Positions 34,681 to 42,751 of a DNA stretch of 64,000 nucleotides are shown piece after piece. Below the pieces are notes generated by a model, which made no database searches, was not told the DNA's origin, and was given only the letters and a program-made list of their open reading frames with translations. Source of the DNA: CAVQEK01 sp964596645 (GTDB taxonomy: Bacteria; Bacteroidota; Bacteroidia; Cytophagales; Cyclobacteriaceae); assembly GCA_964596645.1 (NCBI GenBank), contig CAZQVB010000023.1:9903-73902 (forward strand), read 5' to 3'. Each line of letters opens with the position of its first letter. The first letter of the stretch is position 1. A program made the translations under genes and the position numbers.

Positions 34681-34925
34681 ATCCAGCCCGGAGGGGTGAC
34701 ATACTTAACGACGGGCGGGGCAGGCTCAGCAGGGGCGGGTTGCCCAGCGATATCCACAGGGTGGAAAACTGGGGTCTGTTGATCGCCTTGCCGGGCCGGG
34801 TGTATTCGTACACTTCCACACTAAAACGTGAGAGCCCCTCGGGCAGGCGGGTGCCGTTGCGTACAAATTTACCTGCATCGAAGCCGTGCTGTAGGCAGTA
34901 AGCCGGCTGAAAGTGAAGTGACTTC
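34677..34925 (-). pseudogene. C-terminal remnant of a minus-strand gene
   Basis: On the minus strand two adjoining frames read like real protein. One (about 34760-34925) gives HGFDAGKFVRNGTRLPEG and SRFSVEVYEYTRPG. The other gives GQPAPAEPAPPVVKYVTPP and ends at TAA (34677-34679), overlapping the yhhQ stop. Changing frame once would join them into one C-terminus, so a frameshift is likely. The codons are GC-rich like the backbone and unlike the PUL that starts at 35034. No family is recognised. The remaining 34926-35033 is AT-rich and holds the promoter region of the GH42 gene. Confidence 0.45.
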
Positions 34926-35033
34926 TTCACTGATATACGCTGACTATTTTTATCTTGAGGCGCTGAAAAAACTAAAACAATATCAGCTAAGTCAAAAAGA
35001 CCGAATCGTTCAGAATCATTAAATCTCCTTGAA

Positions 35034-37157
35034 ATGAAAATCATTTTTTGTAAGATCTTAAAAGCGGTTTTCCTCCTGCTTATCTCAGCCACCTGGTCTT
35101 TTTCACAGAGTAGTTTTGGTCAACAGCAAATAGCACAGAGTCTTGGAAAAAGCATTATGCCGATAGGTGCTTACTTTTATCCTGAGCATTGGGATGAAAG
35201 CGAATGGGCACCAGACCTGAAACGAATGGCAGATCTCGGATTTGAGTTCACCCATCTGGGGGAATTTGCATGGGCCATGATGGAACCGGAAGAAGGCCGC
35301 TACGAATTTGAGTGGTTGGATAAGGTCGTTGAATTGGCGGAGAAGAATGGTTTAAAGGTGATTATGTGCACACCTACTCCAACACCTCCTGCGTGGTTAA
35401 CAAGCAAACATCCCGAAATTCTGGCCGTTGATAAAAATCTGAACCGGCAGCAGCATGGAGGCCGGTTGCATGCCATCTACAATCACCCAACTTACCTTAA
35501 ATATTCTGAAAAGATCATCCGAAAACTGGCAGAGCGGTACGGTAATCATCCCAATGTAGCTGGCTGGCAACTGGATAACGAACCACACTTTGGGCAGATC
35601 TATGACTACTCAGAGCAGGCAACAAAGGAATTTCCTATTTGGCTAAAATCAAAATATAGAAGCATCGACAGGCTCAACAACGCCTGGGGCACGGCATTCT
35701 GGTCACAGGTCTATAATTCATTTGATCAAATACCATTGCCTAATCCAGGCATAACCCCTCAAAGTGTCAATCCGCATTCTATGCTTGATTTTTCCAGGTT
35801 TACTGCTGATCGCCTGGCGGATGCTTTAAGGTTTCAGGCTGAATTATTGAGAGTACTGGTTTCAGAAGATCAATGGATCACTACAAACTATGCCTACTTC
35901 AAATTCCTGCCGGTTACAAATCCATTCTTAAATAAGGGCGACCTAGACTTTGCATCACATACCATGTATCTGACTTCAGGAGCGCTAAATGATGAAGGTG
36001 GCCCCCTGGCTCACCGTTTGGGCAGTGGAATGGAGCTCAGCTTCTCGGCTGAGTTGGCCAAATCAGTGAATGGACGAACAGGGATTATGGAGCTTCAGCC
36101 AGGCCAGATCAACTGGGGAGTCATCAATCCACAACCTCAGCCCGGTGCTGTTAGCATGTGGGTGTGGCATACATTTGCGCTAGGTGATATGTTCACCTGC
36201 ACCTACCGCTTCAAGCAACCGCTTTTTGGCAGTGAGCAAACGCACAAGGGCATTATGGATACCGACGGTGTTTCTGTGGCGCGCGGAGGAAAGGAGTATA
36301 TTCAGTCGATTGAAGAAATCAGCCAACTCAAGAAAAAGGATAGCACAATACCTGCTGAGGTAAAATCCCGAAATACTGCTTTTCTGTGGAATATGGATAA
36401 TCTGATTGATATCGAAAACCATAGACACCATGCAGATTTCGATGCCTGGCAGTTCAATTATTTGTATTACAACAACCTGAAAAGGATGGGTGCACCGGTG
36501 ACCTTTTTGCAGGCAACGGATGAATTTGATCAGGAGCAACATCCGTTTATGGTTGCCGCGGCATACCAGATCACTTCGAAGGAGCTTATTGAAAAATGGA
36601 CCAGGTACGTTGAAGGGGGTGGCAATCTGATATTGACCTTGCGCACGGCCAAGAAAGATCCGAATGGTCATTTGTGGAAGGCACATAATCAGGAGCCCAT
36701 CTGGGATTTGATTGGTGCAGAGATCCCGGAATTTGATCATTTGCCGGAAGCATATCCTGGTCAGGTCAATTTTGAAGGAACCAATTACACGTGGTATAAA
36801 TGGGGTGATTGGCTAAAACCTAAAAAAAGTACTGAGGTACTGGCCCAATATCAGGATCAGTTCTATCAAGGCACAGCGGCAGTTGTACGTCGTGAACTGG
36901 GAAAAGGAAGCGTCACTTACATAGGTGTATATACCAATGACGGTGAATTAGAGCGAAAAGTGATGCGGAAGGTATTTGAAGAAAATGGAGCTCAAATCCT
37001 GGATCTTCCACATTATGTCTTTACTGAATGGCGCGATGGCTACTGGGTCACAGTCAATTACTCTTCGAAAGATGCACTGGCACCTATACCTGATAGTGCA
37101 AGGATCATTTATGGCAAAAGACGCGTTGAGCCTGGCGGTGCAACGGTGTGGGAATAA
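35034..37157 (+). CDS. GH42 family beta-galactosidase, secreted
   Basis: This 707-aa retaining beta-galactosidase removes terminal galactose from oligosaccharides. It has a Sec signal peptide (about 1-25). The barrel begins at YFYPEHWDESEW (about 48-59), with acid/base Glu183 in QLDNEPHFG and nucleophile Glu353 in GIMELQPGQINWG. The trimerisation (flavodoxin-like) domain follows at about 440-640, then a small beta domain. It is the first PUL gene after the backbone boundary and is followed by a strong hairpin, so it may be its own transcript. It would act late in breakdown of a galactose-containing glycan. Confidence 0.92.
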   Translation: MKIIFCKILKAVFLLLISATWSFSQSSFGQQQIAQSLGKSIMPIGAYFYPEHWDESEWAPDLKRMADLGFEFTHLGEFAWAMMEPEEGRYEFEWLDKVVELAEKNGLKVIMCTPTPTPPAWLTSKHPEILAVDKNLNRQQHGGRLHAIYNHPTYLKYSEKIIRKLAERYGNHPNVAGWQLDNEPHFGQIYDYSEQATKEFPIWLKSKYRSIDRLNNAWGTAFWSQVYNSFDQIPLPNPGITPQSVNPHSMLDFSRFTADRLADALRFQAELLRVLVSEDQWITTNYAYFKFLPVTNPFLNKGDLDFASHTMYLTSGALNDEGGPLAHRLGSGMELSFSAELAKSVNGRTGIMELQPGQINWGVINPQPQPGAVSMWVWHTFALGDMFTCTYRFKQPLFGSEQTHKGIMDTDGVSVARGGKEYIQSIEEISQLKKKDSTIPAEVKSRNTAFLWNMDNLIDIENHRHHADFDAWQFNYLYYNNLKRMGAPVTFLQATDEFDQEQHPFMVAAAYQITSKELIEKWTRYVEGGGNLILTLRTAKKDPNGHLWKAHNQEPIWDLIGAEIPEFDHLPEAYPGQVNFEGTNYTWYKWGDWLKPKKSTEVLAQYQDQFYQGTAAVVRRELGKGSVTYIGVYTNDGELERKVMRKVFEENGAQILDLPHYVFTEWRDGYWVTVNYSSKDALAPIPDSARIIYGKRRVEPGGATVWE

Positions 37158-37168
37158 ACCAAGACTTA

Positions 37169-37205
37169 CACTTTTTTCGCTCGCGTCACGCGAGCGAAAA
37201 AAGTG
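37169..37205. terminator. 17-bp perfect palindrome, probable terminator
   Basis: A perfect 17-bp inverted repeat with a 3-base loop (37169-37185 and 37189-37205) lies 12 bases after the GH42 stop. Each arm contains a GCTCGCG core and a run of six T or A residues, so the hairpin resembles a terminator for either strand. The arms are longer and the loop shorter than in most terminators. Confidence 0.75.
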
Positions 37206-37518
37206 ATGGCATTGCCAGGCATGATCTTAAAAATAGAAATGGCATTTTGACATTGATGCCGAATCTGTTCATGCTGGCTTTTGTAGTGTTTTTTGGTTAT
37301 AAACAATGCGCTCAATAATTGCCCCTCGCGAGCCGCGAGCGGCTTGTCTGCCGGAAACTGGCTAATGATAAAAGGCCAGAGCATAGATCTCTCCGGGTGC
37401 CTGGCGGTTTCTTAATAGTTTCTGTTAGTTCGAAAAATGAAAATCCAATCATTTTTGAACATTGCAACGAGGAGGGGAATGAGGTTCACTCGGAAAGATT
37501 TCAGGTAAACTAAACAGT
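37206..37518. other. Intergenic stretch, no supported gene
   Basis: No start-to-stop frame with a family signature is seen. A minus-strand open frame covers 37166-37384 but passes through the palindrome and is not recognised. The last 100 bases before 37519 are AT-rich and could carry a promoter for the SGNH gene. Confidence 0.35.
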
Positions 37519-38217
37519 GTGATTATAATTTGGAATTCAAGAATACCGGTCATCAGTCTCCTAATTACCATGCTCGCATTCGTAGGGTGCCGGCCAAATG
37601 ATAAAGTAATCCTATTCCTTGGTGATTCCCTGACGGCAGGTGATGGTATCAGTCGTGAAAAAGCTTTTCCATCCCTGGTAGGCGATAGGCTTGAAGGATA
37701 CAGTTCAATAAATTAGGGAAGGTCTGGCTGGTCAACTGAAACGTATCTTCGGAGGTGGGAGGAGGTAGAGCGCGACTTTCCTTCTAATGCTGATATTGTC
37801 TTCATACAACTGGGAGCAAATGATTTACGGGTCCAGGGGCATCAAGATTCCGCCGTGAGCACTTGCATTGAGAACATGAATCAGATCTTACAAAAGATTG
37901 ATGCACATTTTCCTGATGCTAAAATTGTACTGATGTCAAGCTCAAAGATTGATGTCGCTCATATGAATTCCAAGATCAGGGATGCGGGTTTTTGTTATGC
38001 GACCAACGACTTTCTAAGCCGGATCGCCGCCGGTTATTCCATGATGGCTTCAAATAATCAATTCAACTTTGTGGATCTTCACCGTTTGATTCCATTGGGC
38101 AATACTTTGGATGGAGCCCATCTCAATGAAGTTGGACATACTTTAACAGCCGATGTTATCACCAGATTTTTAAGACCATTACAGGACGCAAAAAAATCCA
38201 ATAATGAGATCAAATAG
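37519..38217 (+). pseudogene. SGNH/GDSL hydrolase lipoprotein interrupted by one amber codon
   Basis: The frame reads as one SGNH esterase of 232 codons except for TAG at codon 66 (37714-37716). Before the stop are a lipoprotein-like signal peptide (Cys24) and block I FLGDSLTAGDG with Ser37. After it, still in the same frame, come GRSGW, block III QLGAND and block V DGAHLNEVGH with the Asp and His. All catalytic residues survive, so the break is either recent, a sequencing error, or read through. The start codon appears to be GTG. Such PUL esterases remove acyl groups such as acetyl from glycans. It is followed by a damaged sulfatase in an overlapping arrangement. Confidence 0.8.
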
Positions 38218-38468
38218 CCAGACCCTGTGTTGCATCCTGATTATCCTTTTTTTTTCTGAATTCCAGCAGAGATTTGCCAAATATCGTATTCATTTTGGCT
38301 GACGACCTGGGCTATGGTGATTTGGGGTGTTATAATCTTGGGTCTTTGGTGCCTACACCAAATCTCGATCAACTGGCTTGTGAGGGTGCGCGTCTCACTC
38401 AAGCCTATTGTCCTGTTTCCGTGTGTTCCCCCCTCCGTTCACTTACTTCGATCCAATTGTTTGACTAA
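38204..38468 (+). pseudogene. Truncated, frameshifted type I sulfatase
   Basis: An ATG at 38204 overlaps the end of the SGNH gene and begins a signal peptide (MRSNSQTLCCILIIL). A run of nine T (38247-38255) shifts the frame. With eight T the peptide would continue into LPNIVFILADDLGYGDLG, the metal-binding start of S1 sulfatases. The formylglycine motif CSPLR is present, after which homology ends and a stop follows at 38466-38468. The next 120 bases show no continuing sulfatase. About 85% of a normal sulfatase is missing, so this is a dead remnant and not a simple phase-variable gene. Confidence 0.85.
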
Positions 38469-38592
38469 GAAGGTTTACTGTAGCTATTTGCATAGGGAAA
38501 TGAATGTTAAAAATGGGAATCCGCTAAGGAACTCGGATAAATATTGTCATTCGCGTTCGTGTACCTATTGTGATGAAAAATTCATGCGCGTT

Positions 38593-40980
38593 TCATAATT
38601 CAATTCTTTGCTTTCCTGACCTAAGGCTTATCTCATCATCATTCCATTCAAAAACACCGCTGGTGCCAAGAGGCAGCTCAACTGTGCCCAACAATCTGGA
38701 AGCTTCTCGTTCAATGTTGAGCTTGATGGTGCCAAGCTCATGCGGAACTTCCACCTTCAGATGATCTATGTCTCCCAGGTTGGGCGCTATTCTTATCTTC
38801 TTGAATCCCTGACTTTCAGAAGTAATTCCTGCAACGATTTTTAACAGATGATAATTTGGGCTGGAGCCCCAGCCATGGCATTCACTTCTGCTATTTGGCC
38901 CGGTTTCCGGCCATGTTGTCACACCCAGATCAAGCACTTCCTCCCAAACGCCAAGGTGATTTAAATACACATCACCCAACCCGCTTCGGTGCAGAGCTTC
39001 AAATAGATAGAACTGCCAGTACAGTGTAGCCTTCGTCATGACTGTGCCAACTAAAACTTTTTGCATCACATGCGCTGCTTCCTGACCCGAGCTGAGCCCT
39101 GTGAGGATCGCCAGGCAGTTCGTATGCTGGGAAAGCAGATATTGATTTTTTGGAGTATCAGTGAAGAGCTTAAGCTGCGCATTCCAGTAGAGTTCCCTGA
39201 TGGAAGCCGAAAGTTTGACTGCCGTTTTCCGATATAGATCTTGGTAATATTGATCGCCAAACGCACTTTCGAGCTGAAAGGCCCATTGCAGGGCCTTGAG
39301 GTAATGGAGATCTACGATTGCCGAGTATCCTTGCTGATCAAAAGGGGGTTCACCGGCCTTGAACGACCAGTCCACAAATTGATGATAGTCCAGTCTCATC
39401 AATGTGGCATCTGCACGCTCATGTTTCGAAAAGTATTGCAAAATCATTCTCATAATAGGCAGCTTCGATTTGATGAAGGCGGGATCGTCATACAGCATCA
39501 TGTAGTCGTACAACATGCCAATCCAGTAGATCGAAAAGTTGGGGATGTAGTAGAGACTATTGGTGGGATAGCGCGCTGAAAGAAACCCTTCATCATTGAT
39601 GGACCAGGAAAACTGCTCTATGGCATTTTTGCCCAGAGAAGGATCGCCATAATTGTAGTAGCTGACCAGGGCTTCTACCCGGGTATCCCCTTCAAACTGA
39701 CTTTCCTCGTAGTACGGGCAATCCATAAAATGCTCATGTGAGTTCGCCGCCATCGTGCGATGCCCTACTTTTAGTATTTTGTCCAACAACGATGCATCTA
39801 CTTTGCCATCCTCATCTGAAGCAGAGAAAACAGCGCGTTGTTCAAACGGGTAAGTGGAATGGATGCCGTATAGTTCGTTGATGATCAATCCTTCATCTTT
39901 GGTTTCAATTTGCACTTCAATGTATCGATATGCCCTCCACCACAATGGTTTGAATGTACGGTCTTGTCCGCCGTCAGCGATGAATTTGTCGAACACTCCA
40001 ACAAAGTTTTTCCCTTCCACTTTGTTTCTGTTGCCTTTGTTCTTTTGCTTTGGATGGCCAATATAGGGAGCTTCCACATAGGTGAATCTGATTTCAGCAT
40101 TTCTGCCACCACTGATGTTTAGCACAGGATAAGCAGTTGTGATATGGCCACGATCAATGACAAACCGGCAATGGGTCCTTTCCGGGAGGGTCACTTTGCC
40201 AGCCTTATCCAAAAAGTCTTTCGGGAAAGTGATGCTCTCCTGAATACGTATTGCTTCAAATTTTTCTTTGGTAAGGATTTCATGAGGTAGCTTCCGGGGG
40301 GTGAGTTTCCACCTGCTGGCCCACTTACAGGATTTGGCATAAGCGTTTTCTATCTCCTTTGCATTTTGCCATCCTGCATCATTAAAATCTATGTTCTGCC
40401 ATCCCCAAATGTATTTGTTGCCATCTACGATCTCTTTTGAACCAGCACCATAGTATCCGTTCACCTGACTTTTATCCACCATGCTTGGCGAATAGGCAGG
40501 ATTGTGGATCGCTTTCCAGGAATTATTGGTATTTAGATCTTTGAATTTTTTGTCACCGGCGGCCAGTAAAAACCCGGTTTGTACAGATAGTTGTGCGTCA
40601 GGTGGATGAGAACCGTAATTCAGTACTACCGCCGCGATCACATTTTTGCCCGGTTTTAAGTAGGATGCAATGTCTGTGGATTCATAGTACCAATGCCTTA
40701 AATCACCCCTGAGCGGGCCCCACGTCACCATTTGCTCATTTACAAATAGTTGATATCGGTTGTCACCGGAAGTGTGAACGATTAAAGTATCCGGGATTTC
40801 ATCGAGTTCAAAGGTCTTCCGAAAATGATGGACGGCATATTCTTTTGCCGGGGCATCCCGGGGCATGATCCACCTGGCAGGCCACACCTGGTCCAGGTCC
40901 ACCTTTTGAGCGTAAGAGGCGGAGTAGATCATGGAAGTTGCAACGACTGCCAATATCAATATTCGGTTTCTCTTCATCAT
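38593..40980 (-). CDS. GH78-like alpha-L-rhamnosidase, secreted
   Basis: This 795-aa protein has a Sec signal peptide (about 1-24), two beta-sandwich modules (about 30-260 and 270-375) and an (alpha/alpha)6 barrel (about 385-700), then a C-terminal beta domain. FMDCPYYEESQFEGDTR (about 418-434) matches the acid-bearing GH78 motif with Glu425/Glu426. WPETGPNSRSECHGWGSSP near 690-710 matches the late GH78 motif. The active-site motifs differ slightly from characterised enzymes (DCPYYEE instead of DCPQR-type), so a related deoxy-sugar could be the substrate. Its start overlaps the sulfatase stop by 4 bases, so the two are co-expressed. Confidence 0.82.
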   Translation of the reverse strand: MMKRNRILILAVVATSMIYSASYAQKVDLDQVWPARWIMPRDAPAKEYAVHHFRKTFELDEIPDTLIVHTSGDNRYQLFVNEQMVTWGPLRGDLRHWYYESTDIASYLKPGKNVIAAVVLNYGSHPPDAQLSVQTGFLLAAGDKKFKDLNTNNSWKAIHNPAYSPSMVDKSQVNGYYGAGSKEIVDGNKYIWGWQNIDFNDAGWQNAKEIENAYAKSCKWASRWKLTPRKLPHEILTKEKFEAIRIQESITFPKDFLDKAGKVTLPERTHCRFVIDRGHITTAYPVLNISGGRNAEIRFTYVEAPYIGHPKQKNKGNRNKVEGKNFVGVFDKFIADGGQDRTFKPLWWRAYRYIEVQIETKDEGLIINELYGIHSTYPFEQRAVFSASDEDGKVDASLLDKILKVGHRTMAANSHEHFMDCPYYEESQFEGDTRVEALVSYYNYGDPSLGKNAIEQFSWSINDEGFLSARYPTNSLYYIPNFSIYWIGMLYDYMMLYDDPAFIKSKLPIMRMILQYFSKHERADATLMRLDYHQFVDWSFKAGEPPFDQQGYSAIVDLHYLKALQWAFQLESAFGDQYYQDLYRKTAVKLSASIRELYWNAQLKLFTDTPKNQYLLSQHTNCLAILTGLSSGQEAAHVMQKVLVGTVMTKATLYWQFYLFEALHRSGLGDVYLNHLGVWEEVLDLGVTTWPETGPNSRSECHGWGSSPNYHLLKIVAGITSESQGFKKIRIAPNLGDIDHLKVEVPHELGTIKLNIEREASRLLGTVELPLGTSGVFEWNDDEISLRSGKQRIEL

Positions 40981-42584
40981 TTTTTTCCTTTCTTCAATAG
41001 CTTCATTTCCTCTGGGCTGAGGACACCCATTTCAACTGCCCAAGCTTCGTATTCACTCGCCATTTCCTGTGTCAGGTCAGCTCGTTCCTGAGCCAGATCG
41101 TGTAATTCTGTTGGGTCTTTGCTAAGGTCGTAGAGCTCCCATTGATCATGGATTCCTGCACTATCCAGGATGGAGTATGCAGATACAAGTTTCCAGTTGC
41201 CTTTACGAACCGACCGATTGAATTGGTGCTCCCAAAAAAGGGGCTCATGCCTGATCTGCCCATCGCCGTAAAAGGTCGGTAGCAGAGATGTTCCTGATAA
41301 TTTCTGATCACCGGTATCCAGTACGTTGGCCAACTGCATAAACGTAGGCATCAGGTCCATGATATGTCCGACTGTCTGCGTATTGACCATGCCTGAAGGC
41401 ACTTTGCTTGGATAACGGACAATAAGCGGTGTTGCGATGCCTCCCTCATGCAGGTATGATTTAAAATAACCGAATGGTGCATTTGAAACGTTTGCCCATG
41501 GTGGTCCGTAGCTCGGGAAGGATCGTTCACCTCCGGGAAGGCCATCGGTTGGATGAATGGCCCATGGGGCATCAGTGGGCACTGGGTTTTCATGACAACC
41601 GCCATTGTCAGAAAGGAAAACGATCATGGTATTGTCCAGTTGTCCGAGTTCTTCCAGTGTGTTCACGACCTTGCCAATCGCTTCATCAAGTTCATCCATC
41701 ACAGCAGCATAGAGCGCCATTTTCAAATCCCATTCCACTTTTTCTTCGTCAGAAAGGTGCTGCCAGTCAGGAATGGAGTGAAACTTTGGAGACAGTTCTA
41801 CATCCTGACCAATAATGCCGAGCGCTTTCATTTTTTCAAATCTTGATTTTCTTATGCTATCCCAGCCAATCAGGTATTTCCCGCGATATTGATCGATGGT
41901 TTCTTGTGACGCATGCAATGGCCAGTGAGGTGCATTGAATGCCAGGTATAGGAAGAATGGATTGGAAGTATCATGATTGGAAAGAAATGAGGTCGCAGTG
42001 TCTGCAAAAGTTTCCGTCGCAAAGAAATGCTCCGGTATTTTGTAATCGACCCCATTGTAAATCAGTTGCAATGAATCCTGATTCTTTACCCAGGGCCATT
42101 GATTATAGTAGTTCATCGCACCTTCAATCAATGTGAAGTACTTTTCAAATCCTTTTCTGTCAGGCCAATAATCCCGATCATTCCCGACATGCCACTTGCC
42201 CACCTGATATGTTGAATATCCTGCCTTCCACAATACATCTGCAATTGTTTCTGCCTCGTCTTTGATTTTTCCCTGGTAGGATGGGTGCCCCCGATCCTGG
42301 TTTTGATGGCCCATGCCAGCCTGGTGAGGGTACAATCCTGTGAGTAAAGAGGCTCTGGATGGGCAGCATCTTGCAGCATTATAAAACTGTGTCATCCGCA
42401 ATCCACCTTCGGCCAACTTATCGATGTTTGGGGTTGGAATTTCACTTCCAAAACATCCGATATCTGAGTATCCCATGTCGTCCACCAGGATCAGAAGAAT
42501 GTTGGGCGGGACTTCAGCTTTGTGTGTGCAAGACAGCAAAAAAGCCATTGCGTAAGCAATGATTGCAAACTTTGAGATCTTCAT
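40977..42584 (-). CDS. S1 family sulfatase, lipoprotein
   Basis: This 535-aa formylglycine-dependent sulfatase removes sulfate from carbohydrate. The lipoprotein signal ends in FLLSC (Cys19). Metal-binding ILVDDMGYSDIG is near 32-43. The maturation motif is CCPSRASLLTG, with Cys73 as the residue converted to formylglycine. VGKWHVG (about 127-133) and SDNGGCHENP hold further active-site residues. The ARCCPSRASLLTG context with QAGMG resembles subfamily S1_4 (inference). It is transcribed divergently from the beta-helix operon and leads into the rhamnosidase gene with a 4-base overlap. A sulfatase implies a sulfated substrate, and the maturing enzyme must be encoded elsewhere. Confidence 0.93.
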   Translation of the reverse strand: MKISKFAIIAYAMAFLLSCTHKAEVPPNILLILVDDMGYSDIGCFGSEIPTPNIDKLAEGGLRMTQFYNAARCCPSRASLLTGLYPHQAGMGHQNQDRGHPSYQGKIKDEAETIADVLWKAGYSTYQVGKWHVGNDRDYWPDRKGFEKYFTLIEGAMNYYNQWPWVKNQDSLQLIYNGVDYKIPEHFFATETFADTATSFLSNHDTSNPFFLYLAFNAPHWPLHASQETIDQYRGKYLIGWDSIRKSRFEKMKALGIIGQDVELSPKFHSIPDWQHLSDEEKVEWDLKMALYAAVMDELDEAIGKVVNTLEELGQLDNTMIVFLSDNGGCHENPVPTDAPWAIHPTDGLPGGERSFPSYGPPWANVSNAPFGYFKSYLHEGGIATPLIVRYPSKVPSGMVNTQTVGHIMDLMPTFMQLANVLDTGDQKLSGTSLLPTFYGDGQIRHEPLFWEHQFNRSVRKGNWKLVSAYSILDSAGIHDQWELYDLSKDPTELHDLAQERADLTQEMASEYEAWAVEMGVLSPEEMKLLKKGKK

Positions 42585-42722
42585 AAAAGTGCCTGTATGA
42601 ATTCTAAAGGTAAATATGGTGAATAGAAAAATATATATCAGCGCCTAGAGCTTCCAGCATTGCCCAAATGTGCATTACGCCATACTGCTGCTTTTTCACC
42701 TCTCCTCTTCTTCAAAATCTGA

Positions 42723-42730
42723 TAACTTTG
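42723..42730 (+). promoter_or_regulatory. Bacteroidota -7 box for the plus-strand PUL operon
   Basis: TAACTTTG matches TAnnTTTG and lies 21 bases before the beta-helix gene start, in the 167-base divergent spacer. No clear TTG -33 element is present, which would fit a promoter that needs an activator. Confidence 0.45.
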
Positions 42731-42751
42731 TTCTGGCTATAAACTGATAAT

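Noticed and set aside
37166..37384. Small minus-strand frame between GH42 and SGNH genes
   Set aside because: It passes through the palindrome, has no family signature and no supporting context.
38314..38598. Frame-shifted continuation of the truncated sulfatase
   Set aside because: The residues after the CSPLR motif do not resemble sulfatase sequence in any of the three frames.
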